The position numbers and the translations under genes were made by a program. Under the pieces are notes generated by a model, which was not told the DNA's origin, ran no database searches, and worked only from the letters and a program-made list of their open reading frames with translations. 64,000 nucleotides of DNA from Thioclava sediminum (GTDB lineage: Bacteria > Pseudomonadota > Alphaproteobacteria > Rhodobacterales > Rhodobacteraceae): positions 744,001 through 808,000 of the forward strand of contig NZ_MPZV01000001.1 in assembly GCF_002020355.1 (NCBI RefSeq), given 5' to 3'. Below are positions 36,205 to 45,818 of this stretch, one piece after another. Position 1 is the stretch's first letter. The number at the start of each line of letters is the position of its first letter.

Positions 36205-36408
36205 ATGCGCGCCCCTGCCCTGATCGCCCTGTTTGCCTTGCTGGCCTCGCTCGCCGCCTGTTCGAAACAGTCGATGGAGGGCTATCCGACGCTGCTGCCG
36301 ATGGACGAGATCCTGACCGATCAGCCCCTCACCCCCGATCCGGCCCCCGAGCTGGAGGCCCGCGCCGATGCGTTGCGCTCCCGCGCAGACGCGATGCGCA
36401 GCCAATAA
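36205..36408 (+). CDS. Small lipoprotein
   Basis: 67 residues. Signal peptide ending in the lipobox LAAC (Cys19), then a short Pro/Leu stretch (GYPTLLPMDEILTDQPLTPDPAPELEARADALRSR in parts: TLLPMDEILTD) and an Ala/Arg/Asp heptad-like end (ARADALRSRADAMRSQ) that could be a short helix. Exported and lipidated; function unknown. GAGAGGAGA precedes ATG 36205. Faces the TetR gene across the palindromic site. Confidence 0.78.
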   Translation: MRAPALIALFALLASLAACSKQSMEGYPTLLPMDEILTDQPLTPDPAPELEARADALRSRADAMRSQ

Positions 36409-36508
36409 AATCACGCCATAGAGCGGTTGAAGCCGCACGCCGCGTTGCCCTGCCTGCGCTTTCCCGCTAACAGGGCGCAAACCACCAAGTTTCGCTCATG
36501 AGGTCCCT

Positions 36509-37810
36509 ATGTCCGCCGTCTCAGATACCGCACCCTTGCGCCTTGGCATCGCGGGTCTCGGCACCGTGGGCATCGGTGTGGTGAAGATCGTGCAACGCCA
36601 TGCCGATCTGCTGGCAGCCCGCGCGGGCCGTCCGGTCGAAATCACCGCCATCACCGCCCGCGACCGCACGAAGAACCGCGATGCGGACCTGTCGAGCTAT
36701 GCATGGGAAGACGATGCGGTGACGCTCGCCAAGCGCGACGACATCGACGTCTTCGTCGAACTGATGGGCGGCCATGAAGGCCCCGCGAAGGACGCGACCG
36801 AAGCCGCGCTGAAAGCAGGCAAGGACGTGGTGACCGCGAACAAGGCGCTGCTCGCACATCACGGTCAGGCGCTCGCGGAACTCGCCGAAAGCCTCGGCCG
36901 CACGATCCGCTACGAGGCCGCCGTCGCAGGCGGCATCCCGGTCATCAAGACGCTGACCGAAGGGCTTGCCGGCAACGGCATCCGCCGCGTGATGGGCGTG
37001 ATGAATGGCACCTGCAACTACATCCTGACGCGGATGGAAGATGCGGGCCTGCCCTATGACACGGTCTTCGAGGAGGCACGCGCGCTTGGCTATCTCGAGG
37101 CAGATCCGAACCTCGACGTGGGCGGGATCGACGCGGGCCACAAGCTCGCCATCCTCGCCGCCATCGCTTTCGGCACGCAGGTTGCTTTCGACGACGTGAC
37201 GCTGGAAGGGATCGGGCGCATCTCGATCGACGATATCCGCCGCGCGGGCGATATGGGCTACAAGATCAAGCTTCTGGGCGTCGCGCAGATGACCGGCCGC
37301 GGGCTCGAGCAGCGGATGACGCCGTGCCTGGTGCCCGCCACCTCACCGCTGGGTCAGCTGACCGGCGGCACCAACATGACCGTTCTGGAAGGCGACTCGG
37401 TCGGCCAGATCGTGCTGCGCGGCGCGGGTGCGGGCGAAGGCCCGACCGCGAGCGCCGTGATGGGCGACGTGATGGACCTCGCACGCGGGTTGCGGCTTCC
37501 GGTCTTCGGCCAGCCCGCCGATAAGCTCGAGGCCCCCACCCCCGCCGTCACCGCGATCCCGGCGCCCTATTACCTGCGCCTGCAACTGTCGGACAAACCC
37601 GGCGCGCTGGCGAAGGTCGCGACCGTTCTGGGCGAGGCGGGCGTCTCGATCAGCCGGATGCGCCAATACGGCCATGCCGACACCTCGGCCCCGGTGCTGA
37701 TCGTCACTCACAAGACGACGCGCGACGCAGTCGACGCCGCGATCGACGCCCTGCCCGCGACCCGCGTGGTCGAGGGCGAGCCGATCGCGATCCGCATCGA
37801 AGAGGTCTGA
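36509..37810 (+). CDS. hom: Homoserine dehydrogenase
   Basis: 433 residues. Reduces aspartate semialdehyde to homoserine for threonine and methionine. NAD(P) loop GIAGLGTVGIG (about 13-23), VTANKALLAHHG, the catalytic region GVMNGTCNYILT and GGIDAGHKLAIL, and a C-terminal ACT domain (about 355-430, YYLRLQLSDKPGALAKVA) for feedback by threonine or similar. Length is standard. ATG 36509 is preceded by GAGG. A terminator hairpin lies directly behind the stop. Confidence 0.97.
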   Translation: MSAVSDTAPLRLGIAGLGTVGIGVVKIVQRHADLLAARAGRPVEITAITARDRTKNRDADLSSYAWEDDAVTLAKRDDIDVFVELMGGHEGPAKDATEAALKAGKDVVTANKALLAHHGQALAELAESLGRTIRYEAAVAGGIPVIKTLTEGLAGNGIRRVMGVMNGTCNYILTRMEDAGLPYDTVFEEARALGYLEADPNLDVGGIDAGHKLAILAAIAFGTQVAFDDVTLEGIGRISIDDIRRAGDMGYKIKLLGVAQMTGRGLEQRMTPCLVPATSPLGQLTGGTNMTVLEGDSVGQIVLRGAGAGEGPTASAVMGDVMDLARGLRLPVFGQPADKLEAPTPAVTAIPAPYYLRLQLSDKPGALAKVATVLGEAGVSISRMRQYGHADTSAPVLIVTHKTTRDAVDAAIDALPATRVVEGEPIAIRIEEV

Positions 37811-37811
37811 T

Positions 37812-37835
37812 AGGGCCGCAAGTCTCGGCCCTTTC
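37812..37835 (+). terminator. Hairpin terminator after hom
   Basis: AGGGCCG (37812-37818) pairs with CGGCCCT (37826-37832) around a seven-base loop, followed by TTTCCC. Short T-run, so moderate strength. Confidence 0.65.
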
Positions 37836-38085
37836 CCGCCGGACGCCGTCAACCCGACCGCGAGGTTCCGCCGGGCGGCCTGACGACGCGCGCCCGGCCC
37901 ACTCACACCGGTTATTCGGTCGCCTATTTTCGCGACCGCAGGCTGCCCAAACCCCGCATTGCGTGCCATTTTTCACCGCAATAGTGGCTGGCCCCTCCTG
38001 TTAGCGTTCACGGGGTTGCCCTTCGCGCCCCCACAGGCTTTACCTATGCCCGGCCCACAACGCCCAGGCAGACAGGAAGACCCAA
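37836..38085. other. hom-glpX intergenic region with a hairpin
   Basis: 250 bases without a gene. A CGGTCGC/GCGACCG stem (37917-37938) with an AT-rich loop precedes a relatively AT-rich stretch (ATTTTTCACCGCAATAG, about 37970) that may belong to the glpX promoter. No clear -35/-10 pair. Confidence 0.4.
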
Positions 38086-39051
38086 ATGACCCCTCCGATT
38101 GATTTCAACGACCGCATGCTTTCGCTGGGCCTCGCCCGCGTGTCGGAAGCGGCTGCTCATGCCTCCGCCGACCTGATCGGTCGCGGCGACGAGAAGGCTG
38201 CCGACCAGGCGGCGGTGAACGCGATGCGCGATCAGCTCAACAAGCTGGAAATCCGCGGCACCGTGGTCATCGGGGAAGGCGAGCGCGACGAGGCGCCGAT
38301 GCTCTATATCGGCGAGGAAGTCGGTCAGGGCGTCGGCCCGGAAGTGGATATCGCGCTCGACCCGCTGGAAGGCACCACGCTGACCGCGAAGGACATGCCC
38401 AACGCGCTGACCGTGATCGCGATGGCGCCGCGCGGCACGATGCTGCACGCGCCCGACGTCTACATGGACAAGCTGGCCATCGGCCCGGGCTACGAGAAAG
38501 ACGTGGTCTCGCTCGACATGACCCCGACCGAGCGCGTTCAGGCGCTGGCCAAGGCCCAGGGCGTCGAGACCAAGGACATCGCGGTCTGCATCCTCGACCG
38601 TCCGCGCCATGAGGACATGATCGCCGAGGTCCGCGAGACCGGTGCGAAGATCCGCCTGATCACCGATGGCGACGTGGCGGGCGTCATTCACTGTGCCGAG
38701 CCCGATTTCACCGGCATCGACATGTATATGGGCTCGGGCGGCGCGCCTGAGGGCGTGCTGGCGGCCTCGGCGCTGAAATGCATGGGCGGCCAGATGTGGG
38801 GCAAACTGCTGTTCCGCAACGACGACGAGCGTGGCCGTGCGAAGAAGGCGGGCATCACCGATCTCGACAAGGTCTATGCGCGCGACGACATGGTGCGCTC
38901 GGACGTGATCTTCGCCGCGACCGGTGTGACCGACGGCTCGATCGTGAAGGGCGTGAAGCGCGAGCCGACCTATATCGAATCCGAGACGATGCTGATGCGC
39001 TCGAAAACCGGCTCGCTGCGCCGCGTGATCTACCGCAACCCGGTGAAGTAA
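38086..39051 (+). CDS. glpX: Fructose-1,6-bisphosphatase, class II
   Basis: 321 residues. Li-sensitive, Mg/Mn-dependent gluconeogenic phosphatase; in some alphaproteobacteria the same type also acts on sedoheptulose bisphosphate. Metal-binding DPLEGT (about 86) and GEGERDEAPM, with AAGIRGL-like features replaced by ASALKCMGGQMWGKL, and ATGVTDGSIVKGV near the end. ATG 38086 follows CAGGAAGA. Stands alone between hom and the convergent gcvP, with a bidirectional terminator between. Confidence 0.95.
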   Translation: MTPPIDFNDRMLSLGLARVSEAAAHASADLIGRGDEKAADQAAVNAMRDQLNKLEIRGTVVIGEGERDEAPMLYIGEEVGQGVGPEVDIALDPLEGTTLTAKDMPNALTVIAMAPRGTMLHAPDVYMDKLAIGPGYEKDVVSLDMTPTERVQALAKAQGVETKDIAVCILDRPRHEDMIAEVRETGAKIRLITDGDVAGVIHCAEPDFTGIDMYMGSGGAPEGVLAASALKCMGGQMWGKLLFRNDDERGRAKKAGITDLDKVYARDDMVRSDVIFAATGVTDGSIVKGVKREPTYIESETMLMRSKTGSLRRVIYRNPVK

Positions 39052-39061
39052 CCGGCGCGTC

Positions 39062-39086
39062 TGGATATTTTTATCGAGAAGAAGAG
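39062..39086 (+). repeat. Decayed half-copy of the GGGATATTT element
   Basis: The sequence TGGATATTTTTATCGAGAAG resembles the inner arm plus flank of the dispersed inverted repeats (GGGATATTTCCACCAAGAGG in copy B). It lies eleven bases after the glpX stop and next to the terminator, the same position the full copies take. Only one arm is present. Confidence 0.4.
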
Positions 39087-39116
39087 AAAGGCCGGAGCGC
39101 GATGCTCCGGCCTTTC
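39087..39116. terminator. Bidirectional terminator between glpX and gcvP
   Basis: AAAGGCCGGAGC (39087-39098) and GCTCCGGCCTTT (39104-39115) form a 12-bp stem with a five-base loop. T-rich on the right for glpX, and TTTCTCTTCTTCTC on the other strand for gcvP. Confidence 0.92.
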
Positions 39117-39133
39117 TTGATTCTGGCTGGCGG

Positions 39134-41974
39134 TTACTCTGCCGCGTCGGCGTAGCTCTCGACCGGCGGACAGGTGCAAATCAGGTTGCGGTCGCCGAAG
39201 ACGTTGTCGACCCGGCCGACGGGCGGCCAGTATTTGTCGACGCGGAAGGCGCCTGCCGGGAAACAGCCCTGCTCGCGGGTATATTTCCGGTCCCAATCGG
39301 CCACGAGGTCTTCGACCGTATGCGGCGCATGGCGCAGCGGACTGTCCTCGGGGGTGATCTCGCCCGCCTCGATCTCGCGGATCTCGTCGCGGATCGACAG
39401 CATCGCGGTGATGAAGCGGTCGATCTCGGCCTTGGTCTCGGATTCCGTGGGCTCCACCATCAGCGTGCCGGCGACCGGCCAGCTCATCGTGGGCGCGTGG
39501 AAGCCGTTATCCATCAGACGCTTGGCGATGTCGTCCACCGTCACGCCCACCTCCGCGAAGGGCCGCGTGTCGATGATGCATTCATGCGCGACACGTCCGC
39601 GGTTGCCCATGAAGAGGATCGGGTAGCCCTCTTTCAGCTTCGCGGCGATGTAGTTGGCAGCGAGGATCGCGACGCGGGTCGCCTGCGTCAGGCCCGGCCC
39701 GCCCATCATCAGGATATAGGCCCAGGAAATCAGCAGGATCGAGGCCGAGCCATAGGGCGCGGCACTCACCGGCCCCTCGTCTCCGCCCGTCTCCGGGTGC
39801 CCCGGAAGGAAGGGCGCGAGGTGCGACTTCACCCCGATCGGCCCCATGCCGGGACCACCGCCGCCATGCGGGATCGCGAAGGTCTTGTGCAGGTTGAGGT
39901 GGCTCACATCCGAGCCGATCTCGCCCGGCTTCACCAGCCCCACCAGCGCGTTGAGGTTGGCGCCATCGAGATAGACCTGACCGCCATATTCGTGGGTGAT
40001 GTCGCAGATGCGCTTCACCGTCTCCTCGAACACGCCATGGGTCGAGGGATAGGTGATCATGCAGGCAGCGAGCTTGTCGCCCGCCTCCGCCGCCTTCGCC
40101 TCGAAATCCTCCAGATCCACGTCGCCATTGGGCGCGGAATTCACCACGACGACCTTCATCCCCGCCATATGCGCCGAGGCCGGGTTCGTGCCATGCGCCG
40201 ACATCGGGATCAGGCAGACATCGCGCTGATCGTCGCCATTGGCGCGGTGATAAGCGGCGATTGTCAGAAGCCCCGCATATTCCCCCTGCGCGCCCGAATT
40301 GGGCTGCATCGAGAAGGCGTCATAACCGGTGATCTCGCAAAGCTTCGCGGTCAGATCGTCGATCATCTCCGCATAGCCCTGCGCCTGATCGAGCGGCACG
40401 AACGGGTGCAGCGAGCCGAATTCCGGCCAGGTCAGCGGCATCATTTCGGCGGCTGCGTTGAGCTTCATCGTGCAGGACCCGAGCGGGATCATCGCGCGAT
40501 CCAGCGCGAGGTCACGATCCGAGAGACGACGCATGTAGCGCATCATCTCGGATTCGGCGCGGTTCATGTGGAAAACCGGATGGGTGAGGTAATCGCTCTC
40601 GCGCAGCAGCGCATCCGGCACCGCCGGTTGCGTGGCCTTGGGCGCCGCTTCGGTGATCCCGAAGGCGTCGAGAACCTTGGCCACCACGCCCGGATCGCTG
40701 GTCTCGTCGAGCGAAATCCCGACCCGGTCGCGGCCCACCTTGCGCAGGTTGATCCCGCGATGACGGGCGGCGGCGAGGATGCCCTGCTGGCCCACGCCCA
40801 CCTCAACGGTGATCGTATCGTAGAAATTCGCGGGCTCCACCAAGGCGCCTGCCGCTTTCAACGCATCGGCCAGCTGCACGGTCAGAAGGTGCACGCGTTC
40901 CGAGATCGCACGCAGCCCGACGGGGCCGTGGAAGACCGCGTAGAAGCTCGCCATCACAGCGAGAAGCGCCTGTGCGGTACAGACATTCGACGTCGCCTTC
41001 TCGCGGCGGATATGCTGCTCGCGGGTCTGCAGACTCAGGCGATAGGCGCGGTTGCCGTGGCTGTCGATGGAGACACCGACGATCCGGCCGGGCATCGCGC
41101 GCTTCATCTTGTCGGTGGAGGACATGAAGGCCGCATGCGGGCCGCCATAGCCCATCGGCACGCCAAATCGCTGCGCGGAGCCCACGGCGATATCAGCGCC
41201 CATCGCGCCCGGCTCTTTGAGCAGGCACAGCGCCAGAAGATCGGTCGCGACCACGGCCACGGCTTTCGCGGCATGGAGCGCCTCGCATTCGGCGGTGAAG
41301 TCGCGGACATGGCCATAGGTGCCCGGATATTGGAAGATCGCGCCGAAGACCTTATCGGCCTCAAGCGTCTCGGGCGCGCCCACGATCACCTCGATCCCGA
41401 GCGGCTCGGCGCGGGTCTGGATCACGCCGATGGTCTGCGGGTGGCAGTTCTCGTCGACGAAGAAGGCACTGGCCTTCGATTTCGACACGCGCTGCGCCAT
41501 CGCCATGGCTTCCGCCGCCGCCGTCGCCTCGTCCAGAAGCGACGCATTGGCGACCGGCAGCCCGGTCAGGTCCGACACCATCGTCTGGAAGTTCAGAAGC
41601 GCCTCGAGGCGGCCCTGCGCGATCTCGGGCTGATACGGCGTATAGGCCGTGTACCAGGCCGGGTTCTCGAGGATATTGCGCTGGATCGCGGGCGGCGTGA
41701 CAGTGCCGTAATAGCCCTGCCCGATCAGGCTGGTCATCACGCGGTTCTTCTTCGCGACGCCTTCCATCTTCTGCAGGAGGCCATACTCGGTCAGCGGCGC
41801 CCAGCCCAGCGGCTCGGCCTGACGGATGCTTTTCGGCACCGTCTCGGCGATCAGCGCGTCGAGGTCCGGCGCCCCCACGGCTTTGAGCATCTCCTCCATC
41901 TCGGCCGGTGAGGGCCCGATATGGCGGCGATTGGCGAAATCGTAACTGTCGTAAGTCGTGGGGGTGAAGGTCAT
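39134..41974 (-). CDS. gcvP: Glycine dehydrogenase (decarboxylating), P protein
   Basis: 946 residues, the fused homodimeric form. PLP-dependent decarboxylation of glycine, passing the methylamine to the GcvH lipoyl arm. N-terminal half starts near [18 protein letters not shown]; the PLP lysine is in [17 protein letters not shown] (about residue 700), preceded by [14 protein letters not shown]. Length is typical. ATG 41974 lies five bases from the gcvH stop, without a strong ribosome site, so coupling is likely. Last gene of gcvT-gcvH-gcvP. Confidence 0.97.
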   Translation of the reverse strand: MTFTPTTYDSYDFANRRHIGPSPAEMEEMLKAVGAPDLDALIAETVPKSIRQAEPLGWAPLTEYGLLQKMEGVAKKNRVMTSLIGQGYYGTVTPPAIQRNILENPAWYTAYTPYQPEIAQGRLEALLNFQTMVSDLTGLPVANASLLDEATAAAEAMAMAQRVSKSKASAFFVDENCHPQTIGVIQTRAEPLGIEVIVGAPETLEADKVFGAIFQYPGTYGHVRDFTAECEALHAAKAVAVVATDLLALCLLKEPGAMGADIAVGSAQRFGVPMGYGGPHAAFMSSTDKMKRAMPGRIVGVSIDSHGNRAYRLSLQTREQHIRREKATSNVCTAQALLAVMASFYAVFHGPVGLRAISERVHLLTVQLADALKAAGALVEPANFYDTITVEVGVGQQGILAAARHRGINLRKVGRDRVGISLDETSDPGVVAKVLDAFGITEAAPKATQPAVPDALLRESDYLTHPVFHMNRAESEMMRYMRRLSDRDLALDRAMIPLGSCTMKLNAAAEMMPLTWPEFGSLHPFVPLDQAQGYAEMIDDLTAKLCEITGYDAFSMQPNSGAQGEYAGLLTIAAYHRANGDDQRDVCLIPMSAHGTNPASAHMAGMKVVVVNSAPNGDVDLEDFEAKAAEAGDKLAACMITYPSTHGVFEETVKRICDITHEYGGQVYLDGANLNALVGLVKPGEIGSDVSHLNLHKTFAIPHGGGGPGMGPIGVKSHLAPFLPGHPETGGDEGPVSAAPYGSASILLISWAYILMMGGPGLTQATRVAILAANYIAAKLKEGYPILFMGNRGRVAHECIIDTRPFAEVGVTVDDIAKRLMDNGFHAPTMSWPVAGTLMVEPTESETKAEIDRFITAMLSIRDEIREIEAGEITPEDSPLRHAPHTVEDLVADWDRKYTREQGCFPAGAFRVDKYWPPVGRVDNVFGDRNLICTCPPVESYADAAE

Positions 41975-41979
41975 GGATA

Positions 41980-42339
41980 TTACCCGATGAAGTCTTTGTA
42001 AGCGGCCTCGTCCATGAAGCCGTCGAGCGCGGAGGCGTCGGTGAGTTTCATCTTGAAGAACCACGCCTTGCCCAGCGGGTCTTCGTTCACGAGGCCCGGA
42101 TTGTCGGCCAGATCCTCGTTGATCTCGACGATCTCGCCACCCAGCGGCGCGAGGATGTCGGAGGCAGCCTTGACCGACTCGATCACGCAGATCTCGTCGC
42201 CCTTCTCGACCGTGTCGCCGACATCGGGCAGCTCGACGAAGACGACATCGCCCAATTGCTCGGAAGCGTGCTCGGTGATGCCGACGATCACAACGTCGCC
42301 TTCAGTTTTGAGCCATTCGTGGTCTTCGGTGAATTTCAT
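41980..42339 (-). CDS. gcvH: Glycine cleavage system H protein
   Basis: 119 residues. Carries the lipoyl group on Lys in [12 protein letters not shown] (about residue 62), the family signature. Start [11 protein letters not shown] is the typical one; upstream in-frame sequence is not conserved-looking. Shuttles the aminomethyl group between P and T proteins and is reduced by lipoamide dehydrogenase, which is not in this window. Middle gene of the operon. Confidence 0.97.
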   Translation of the reverse strand: MKFTEDHEWLKTEGDVVIVGITEHASEQLGDVVFVELPDVGDTVEKGDEICVIESVKAASDILAPLGGEIVEINEDLADNPGLVNEDPLGKAWFFKMKLTDASALDGFMDEAAYKDFIG

Positions 42340-42361
42340 GTAACGTCTCCCGATTGGTTGT

Positions 42362-43465
42362 TCAGCGTTTGTAGGTGGCAGGGCGGAAGGGCATCGAAAC
42401 GACCTTGGCGGGCAGACGCTTGCCGCGCACCTCGCCATAGACGGTGGTGCCTTCGAGCGTTTCGGCCGGCAAATAAGCCATCGCCATCGGTGCCTCGATC
42501 GAGGGACCGAAACCGCCCGAGGTCACGCGTCCGATCGGATCGCCCCCCTCGGCCTCGGCGAAAATCTCGACGCCTTCGCGCATCGGTGCGCGGCCCTCGG
42601 GGCGCAGGCCGAGGCGCAGGCGGCTCGGTCCGTTTTCCAATTCGCTCAGGATGCGATCCGCGCCGGGGAAGCCGCCTTCGCGCTCCCCACCCTTGCGGCG
42701 CACCTTCTGGATTGCCCAGGCGATGTTGCCCTCGACCGGGGTCGTGGTGGTGTCGATATCGTGGCCGTAGAGGCAAAGCCCCGCTTCGAGCCGCAGGCTG
42801 TCGCGCGCGCCCAGACCGATCGGCTCCACCGCCCCATCGGCAAGCAGCTTGCGGGCAAATTCCACCGCGCGGTCTGCGGGCACGGAAATCTCGTAGCCAT
42901 CCTCGCCGGTATAGCCCGAGCGCGAAATCCAAAGCTCCGCCCCGTTCCAGTGATAGACGCCCACATCCATGAAGCGCATCTTGGCCGTGCCGGGCACCAG
43001 AGCCTCAAGCACGCCCTCCGCGGCGGGCCCTTGCAGCGCCAAGAGCGCGCGGTCGGTGAGTTCCTCGACCGATTCCAGATGCGCCCGCATATGGGCGATG
43101 TCGTCTTCCTTGCAGGCCGCGTTCACCACGACGAAGAGATGATCGCCACGGTTCGCCACCATCAGGTCATCGAGAATGCCGCCATTCTCATCTGTGAACA
43201 TCGCATAGCGCTGGCGGCCCTCTTTCAGGCCCATCAGGCTGACTGGCACCAGCGCCTCGAACGCCTCGGCCGCGCCTTCGCCCGGCACGATCACCTGCCC
43301 CATGTGGCTGACATCGAACAGCCCCGCCTTGGCGCGGGTGTGCAGGTGTTCCTTCATCACGCCCAGCGGGTATTGCACGGGCATCTCGTAGCCCGCGAAA
43401 GGCACCATCTTGGCGCCCAGCTCCACATGCAGATCGTATAGCGGTGTGCGTTTCAACTCGCTCAT
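42362..43465 (-). CDS. gcvT: Glycine cleavage system T protein (aminomethyltransferase)
   Basis: 367 residues. Transfers the methylene group to tetrahydrofolate and releases ammonia. Opening [28 protein letters not shown] with the folate-binding FDVSHMGQ block, later [11 protein letters not shown], and [20 protein letters not shown]. Strong GGGGAGG site seven bases before ATG 43465. The long leader upstream contains a tandem glycine riboswitch. First gene of the operon. Confidence 0.97.
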   Translation of the reverse strand: MSELKRTPLYDLHVELGAKMVPFAGYEMPVQYPLGVMKEHLHTRAKAGLFDVSHMGQVIVPGEGAAEAFEALVPVSLMGLKEGRQRYAMFTDENGGILDDLMVANRGDHLFVVVNAACKEDDIAHMRAHLESVEELTDRALLALQGPAAEGVLEALVPGTAKMRFMDVGVYHWNGAELWISRSGYTGEDGYEISVPADRAVEFARKLLADGAVEPIGLGARDSLRLEAGLCLYGHDIDTTTTPVEGNIAWAIQKVRRKGGEREGGFPGADRILSELENGPSRLRLGLRPEGRAPMREGVEIFAEAEGGDPIGRVTSGGFGPSIEAPMAMAYLPAETLEGTTVYGEVRGKRLPAKVVSMPFRPATYKR

Positions 43466-43525
43466 CGCGGCCTCCCCTTCAGCCGGATGATCCGGCATCG
43501 ATTCATGAGCCTTCCGGCTCGCCCG

Positions 43526-43720
43526 ATGCCCCCTCTGTCCGTGCCTGCCATGCAGACGCCTGAGATCGTTATCCCTTCGGCGGATGCCGCGCTTGCGCAC
43601 AGCATCACTCTCCAGAGTCCTTCGTCGGGCACGGTCCTTTTGCCTGAGAGTTTACCGGGGCGGTTGCTCCTTCGGCACCGAGGTTTCCCCCGGATTCTCC
43701 CGTATCCGACTTCTCCCGAT
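43526..43720 (-). promoter_or_regulatory. Tandem glycine riboswitch controlling gcvT-gcvH-gcvP
   Basis: On the minus strand the first aptamer (about 43705-43612) shows GCCGAAGGAGCAA, AACTCTCAGGCAAAAGGACC and closing ACTCTGGAGAG. The second (about 43611-43526) shows CCGCCGAAGGGATAACGATC, CTCAGGC and GGACAGAGGGG. These are the conserved blocks of the gcvT element. Binding of glycine normally turns the operon on. It ends some 60 bases before the gcvT start, leaving room for an expression platform over the ribosome site. Confidence 0.93.
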
Positions 43721-43814
43721 TACCTGAGGCCCCGCGCGACTGACAAGCCCCAATCGCCAAAACCGCCGCTTTACCGCCGAAAACGACCTCACGAGGTCGC
43801 GAATTGCACAAACA

Positions 43815-43846
43815 AAAAGCGCGAGGGTTTCACCCCTCGCGCCTTT
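43815..43846 (-). terminator. Intrinsic terminator of gltX
   Basis: Read on the minus strand, GCGCGAGGG-GTGAAA-CCCTCGCGC is followed by TTTTTGTTTG. The stem is nine base pairs with an extra AAAG/CTTT extension. Confidence 0.9.
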
Positions 43847-43878
43847 GGAATTGGTTGTGCAGGCCTGCGGCGGAGCCA

Positions 43879-45207
43879 TCAGCCGCGCGCCGGAACCTTG
43901 TGCAGAAGCGGCATCAGCTCGCCCATATCGGGCCCGTGCGCCATGCCGGTGACGGCTTTGCGCAGCGGCATGAACAGCCCCTTGCCCTTGCGCCCGGTCG
44001 CTTCCTTCACCTCCGCGGTCCAGTCCTTCCACGTGGTGTCGGAATAGGGCGGCGCGGGCAGCATCGTCATGGCCTGCGCGATGAAGTCGCGATCTTCCTC
44101 GTCGATCGAAGGCTCCGCGCCGTTCAGACACAGCTCGGCCCAGCCCTTCAGATCGTCAAGCTTGTCGATATTCTGCGAGGCGACCTTCCAGAACCGCTCG
44201 CGCTGATCCTCGGGGATGCCGAGTTCGGCAATGCGATCCGCCACGGCCGAGTACGGCAGATGTTGGTTGCGCGCGCGGGTCAGCGGGATCAGGTCCGCCG
44301 GGTCGAATTTCGTGGGCGCCGAGCCGAAGTGGTTCAGCTCGAACCCGTCGGCCAGTTCATCGATCGACATCTTCAGCTCGATCGGCTGGCTCGAACCAAG
44401 ACGCGCCATCATCGACAGCAGCGCCTCGGGGGCGATGCCTTCGGCACGCAGATCGCGGATCGAAAGCGCGCCAAGGCGCTTCGACAGTTCCTCGCCCTGC
44501 GGGCCGGTCAGCAGTGAATGGTGCGCGAAGCTGGGCACTTTGCCGCCGATCGCCTCGATGATCTGGATCTGCGTCGCGGTGTTGGTGACGTGATCGCCGC
44601 CGCGCACAATATGGGTGATGCCCATATCCGCGTCGTCGACCGGTGAGGCGAAGGTATAAAGCACCTGGCCCGAGGCCTTGATCAGCACCGGATCGGACAC
44701 GGAGGCCGCGTCGATCGACAGATCGCCGAGGATGCCGTCTTTCCACTCGATCCGTTCGAGTTCCAGCTTAAAGCGCCAGTAACCTTCCTTACCTTCCGCG
44801 CGCATCGCGTCTTTTTCGGCATCCGACAGATGCATGGACGCGCGGTCATAGACCGGCGGCTTGCCCATGTTCAGCTGCTTCTTGCGCTTGAGGTCCAGCT
44901 CGGTGGGGCTCTCGAAACATTCATAAAGCTTACCGTCAGCCTTCAGCTGCTCGGCCACCTCGGCATAGCGGTCCAGACGCAGCGACTGGCGCTCTTCGCG
45001 GTCCCATTCGATGCCGAGCCATTCAAGGTCCTGCTTCAGCGCGTCGATATATTCCTGCTTCGAGCGCTCCTGATCGGTATCGTCGAGGCGCAGGATGAAT
45101 TGACCGCCGGTCTTGCGGGCGATCAGGTAGTTCATCAGCGCGGTGCGCAGGTTGCCGACATGGATATAGCCGGTGGGCGACGGGGCGAAACGGGTAACGG
45201 TGGTCAT
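43879..45207 (-). CDS. gltX: Glutamate-tRNA ligase
   Basis: 442 residues. Class Ic synthetase: HIGH-type motif SPTGYIHVGN (about 10-19) and KMSKS-type motif ELSKRLG (about residue 245), with LRLDDTDQERS between. The length is a little below the usual 470, as in the second (GltX2-like) form found in many alphaproteobacteria, which can differ in tRNA preference (Glu versus Gln). Whether this is the canonical or second copy needs the rest of the genome. Divergent from a metallopeptidase gene. Confidence 0.94.
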   Translation of the reverse strand: MTTVTRFAPSPTGYIHVGNLRTALMNYLIARKTGGQFILRLDDTDQERSKQEYIDALKQDLEWLGIEWDREERQSLRLDRYAEVAEQLKADGKLYECFESPTELDLKRKKQLNMGKPPVYDRASMHLSDAEKDAMRAEGKEGYWRFKLELERIEWKDGILGDLSIDAASVSDPVLIKASGQVLYTFASPVDDADMGITHIVRGGDHVTNTATQIQIIEAIGGKVPSFAHHSLLTGPQGEELSKRLGALSIRDLRAEGIAPEALLSMMARLGSSQPIELKMSIDELADGFELNHFGSAPTKFDPADLIPLTRARNQHLPYSAVADRIAELGIPEDQRERFWKVASQNIDKLDDLKGWAELCLNGAEPSIDEEDRDFIAQAMTMLPAPPYSDTTWKDWTAEVKEATGRKGKGLFMPLRKAVTGMAHGPDMGELMPLLHKVPARG

Positions 45208-45304
45208 CTGGGCAAACTCCTGTTGGCGCCTGCTCTTTCACAAGGCGGCCCGTTTGTCCATATGAGGGGCCATGCGGCGCGTGCAGAGCGGCTTGGAGGG
45301 GACG

Positions 45305-45721
45305 ATGAGCGAAGGTTACGACTGGACGGAGGTCACGGCGCCGGGCATCGAGGAAATCGAGGCTCTGGCCGAGGCCGCACGCGCGGCGCTTCCGCCGGAA
45401 TTCGCCCGCGCCGCGCAAGGTGTCGCGATCCGGGTGGAAGACTTCGCCACCGAGGCGATGCTCGCCGAGCTGGGCATCGAGAACCCTTTCGAGCTGACCG
45501 GGCTTTATGACGGGATCCCGCTGACCGAGAAATCTGTGATGGACCCCGGCGGCCACACGGATGTGATCTGGCTCTTCCGCCGCCCGATCCTCGACGAGTG
45601 GATTTCGCGTGGCAACGAGCCCCTCGGAACCCTCGTCACCCATATTTTCGTGCATGAATTGGCGCATCATCTGGGGTGGTCGGATGGGGATATTTCCTCA
45701 ATCGATCGCTGGTGGGAGTGA
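45305..45721 (+). CDS. Zincin-like metallopeptidase family protein
   Basis: 138 residues. One clear motif, VHELAHHLGWSDGDI, carrying HExxHH near the C-terminus: the family (formerly DUF1025/MMP1-like) binds zinc through it with a downstream Asp as a possible third ligand. No signal peptide, so cytosolic. Compact, single-domain; substrate unknown. ATG 45305 follows GGAGGGG; an ATG 33 bases earlier overlaps that site. Divergent from gltX with a 97-base gap. Confidence 0.85.
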   Translation: MSEGYDWTEVTAPGIEEIEALAEAARAALPPEFARAAQGVAIRVEDFATEAMLAELGIENPFELTGLYDGIPLTEKSVMDPGGHTDVIWLFRRPILDEWISRGNEPLGTLVTHIFVHELAHHLGWSDGDISSIDRWWE

Positions 45722-45818
45722 ACCGAAGCGGCTCACGCAACGTTCACGACTCTGTGGAAGCGGCGCGATGCGCTAGACTTCGACCTGCGAAGACCAACCA
45801 TCGAGAGGGAGAGACCCG

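Noticed and set aside
39320-41911. An 863-codon open frame on the plus strand opposite gcvP
   Set aside because: A reverse-frame shadow of gcvP without a ribosome site, domain or signal.
45685-45705. GGGATATTTCC-like match in the metallopeptidase gene as another repeat arm
   Set aside because: It encodes the conserved end GDISSID of the protein, and there are no outer arms or partner arm.
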